6,773 nt of DNA from Balneolaceae bacterium (GTDB lineage Bacteria > Bacteroidota > Rhodothermia > Balneolales > Balneolaceae). The translations under genes were made by a program, and so were the position numbers. Below, in pieces: positions 6,045 through 6,773 of this stretch. Where the stretch lies: positions 1-6,773 of the forward strand of contig SLKH01000229.1 of the NCBI GenBank assembly GCA_007134665.1, read 5' to 3'. Under the pieces are notes generated by a model. It was not told where the DNA came from. It did no database searches and worked only from the letters and a program-made list of their open reading frames with translations. The stretch's first letter is position 1; every line of letters starts with the position of its first letter.

Positions 6045-6476
6045 ATGAATAATAACAGGTTTGTGAATATTGCTCAATGGGCATCAAGAATCATACTTGC
6101 TGCGGTACTATTACTTGCGGGAGTACTCAAATTGCAGGATAATACCCTCCTTTTTGAATCTGTGGCTTATATCACGTGGCTCCCTGTGTGGCTGAAATTT
6201 TGGATCATTGACCTGCTGCCATGGGCAGAAATCGTTCTGGCACTTTTACTACTTGTCCGGTGGAAGGAAACGTTTGTACTGCCGGTTGTGAGTCTTGTTT
6301 TTATCGGTTTCCTCGGTTATGCAATCTATGGCACTGCAACCGGCCTTGAAGGAGACTGCGGTTGTTTCGGGGAGTTAATGGACAGCACATTCGGGGCCGG
6401 GATGATCATCCGCAATGCCGTTTTTGTGGGGATGGCGGGGTTTTTGTTTTGGAGTCCCGGGGCTCAGGATAAATAA
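6045..6476 (+). CDS. MauE/DoxX-like four-helix membrane protein with CxC motif
   Basis: This is a small inner-membrane protein of 143 aa from ATG 6045. Four hydrophobic segments lie near residues 12-30, 52-71, 77-96 and 119-136. After helix 1 comes LLLAGVLKLQD, and between helices 3 and 4 comes EGDCGCFGE with Cys105 and Cys107. The AG-x-x-K-L and CGCFG elements are characteristic of the MauE/DoxX superfamily, whose members are linked to thiol redox functions at the membrane; MauE itself helps mature methylamine dehydrogenase. No mau genes are present, so its partner and substrate are unknown and methylamine use should not be inferred. The frame is open from an ATG at 5964, adding 27 polar residues (MDALPVSRF...). 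I prefer 6045 because helix 1 then lies close to the N-terminus, the length matches the family, and a TATAAT sits just upstream. It is divergent from purF. Confidence 0.75.
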   Translation: MNNNRFVNIAQWASRIILAAVLLLAGVLKLQDNTLLFESVAYITWLPVWLKFWIIDLLPWAEIVLALLLLVRWKETFVLPVVSLVFIGFLGYAIYGTATGLEGDCGCFGELMDSTFGAGMIIRNAVFVGMAGFLFWSPGAQDK

Positions 6477-6490
6477 ATACCGGAAGGTAT
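6477..6490 (+). terminator. Small hairpin just after the MauE-like stop
   Basis: ATACC and GGTAT form a 5-bp stem around a GGAA loop immediately after the TAA. There is no T-tract of note, so it is a weak terminator candidate at best. Confidence 0.2.
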
Positions 6491-6546
6491 ATTCGTTTGT
6501 CAGAAGAAATGCAGCAGAAATGTGGTAATTAATTAAAATTTGGGAT

Positions 6547-6586
6547 CACAACACTTCAATACTAAGAATTGATAAGCTTTGTTGTG
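6547..6586. terminator. Inverted repeat between convergent MauE-like gene and tRNA-Gly
   Basis: CACAACA (6547-6553) and TGTTGTG (6580-6586) are perfect complements. The interior can continue pairing with bulges: CTT 6554-6556 with AAG 6574-6576, and CAAT 6557-6560 with ATTG 6568-6571. On the minus strand the following sequence is T/A-rich (AAATTTTAATTAA), so it could end the tRNA transcript; it may also serve the plus-strand gene. Confidence 0.35.
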
Positions 6587-6653
6587 GCAAGTTTATTGGA
6601 AATTGAAAAGCTAAAATAGTCTGCAGCTACATCATTGAAAGATGTATTCATTG

Positions 6654-6725
6654 AGCGGGAAACCGGATTCGAACCGGCGACCCTCACCTTGGCAAGGTGA
6701 TGCTCTACCACTGAGCTATTCCCGC
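6654..6725 (-). tRNA. tRNA-Gly, anticodon GCC
   Basis: The complete cloverleaf is 72 nt on the minus strand. The acceptor GCGGGAA pairs fully with TTCCCGC; the D stem is GCTC/GAGC; the anticodon stem TCACC/GGTGA holds loop TTGCCAA with GCC at 6691-6693; a 5-nt variable region follows; and the T arm is GCCGG-TTCGAAT-CCGGT with one G-U pair. The discriminator is U73, as expected for bacterial tRNA-Gly. The 3' CCA is not encoded (the next bases are CAA), so it must be added by CCA transferase. It decodes GGC and GGU. Confidence 0.97.
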
Positions 6726-6741
6726 AATAATCAAAGACCTA

Positions 6742-6771
6742 AATATACGGGCTTTTATAGGTTGAGGTCAA
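6742..6771 (-). promoter_or_regulatory. Promoter of tRNA-Gly
   Basis: On the minus strand, TTGACC (6766-6771, 5 of 6) is 18 bp from TATATT (6742-6747, 5 of 6). TATATTTA also approaches the Bacteroidota TAnnTTTG box. The tRNA 5' end lies 16 nt after the -10, leaving a short leader for RNase P to remove. This is the clearest promoter in the window. Confidence 0.6.
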
Positions 6772-6773
6772 TA

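Noticed and set aside
6045..6476. Methylamine utilisation function
   Set aside because: MauE-like membership alone does not imply it; no other mau genes are in the window.

Overview
The window is an ordinary housekeeping segment of a bacterial chromosome, with one unusual repeat-rich intergenic region at its left end. Moderate GC, the absence of strong Shine-Dalgarno sites directly before most starts, and the style of the proteins (a Bacteroidota-like SLC5-type symporter, a 529-aa SerA with an ACT domain, a PurF with an iron-sulfur ligand set, a small MauE/DoxX protein) suggest the Bacteroidota/Balneolota/Rhodothermota side of the tree. Balneolota is my best guess. This is inference from protein flavour only.

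Left part (1-565): the last 27 codons of a gene whose C-terminus looks like RdgB/HAM1 (non-canonical purine NTP pyrophosphatase) run into an inverted, twice-duplicated repeat built on the octamer CGGTYYAT. The repeat ends in a T7 tract and could terminate rdgB. About 190 bp later comes a perfect 15-bp palindrome, then a TATAAT box just before a sodium:solute symporter gene (about 572-2107, + strand).

Middle (2108-5869): the symporter converges on a three-gene minus-strand cluster, transcribed purF, then yihA/engB, then serA. purF and engB overlap by one base (TGATG), and serA follows engB after 24 bp, so this is very probably one operon. PurF commits PRPP to purines, SerA starts serine (hence glycine and one-carbon) synthesis that feeds purines, and EngB is a ribosome-assembly GTPase. 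The set therefore looks growth-linked. A promoter-like pair (TTAACA, 18 bp, TATCTT) sits before purF, and a 6-bp inverted repeat overlaps its -35. A hairpin followed by T5 lies after serA.

Right part (5870-6773): divergent from purF is a small four-helix MauE/DoxX-like membrane protein with a CxC pair, best started at 6045 rather than 5964. A tRNA-Gly(GCC) gene lies on the minus strand at 6654-6725, with a good promoter upstream and an inverted repeat downstream. I saw no mobile-element gene, CRISPR array or defence system. The most unusual item is the repeat cluster at 65-290.
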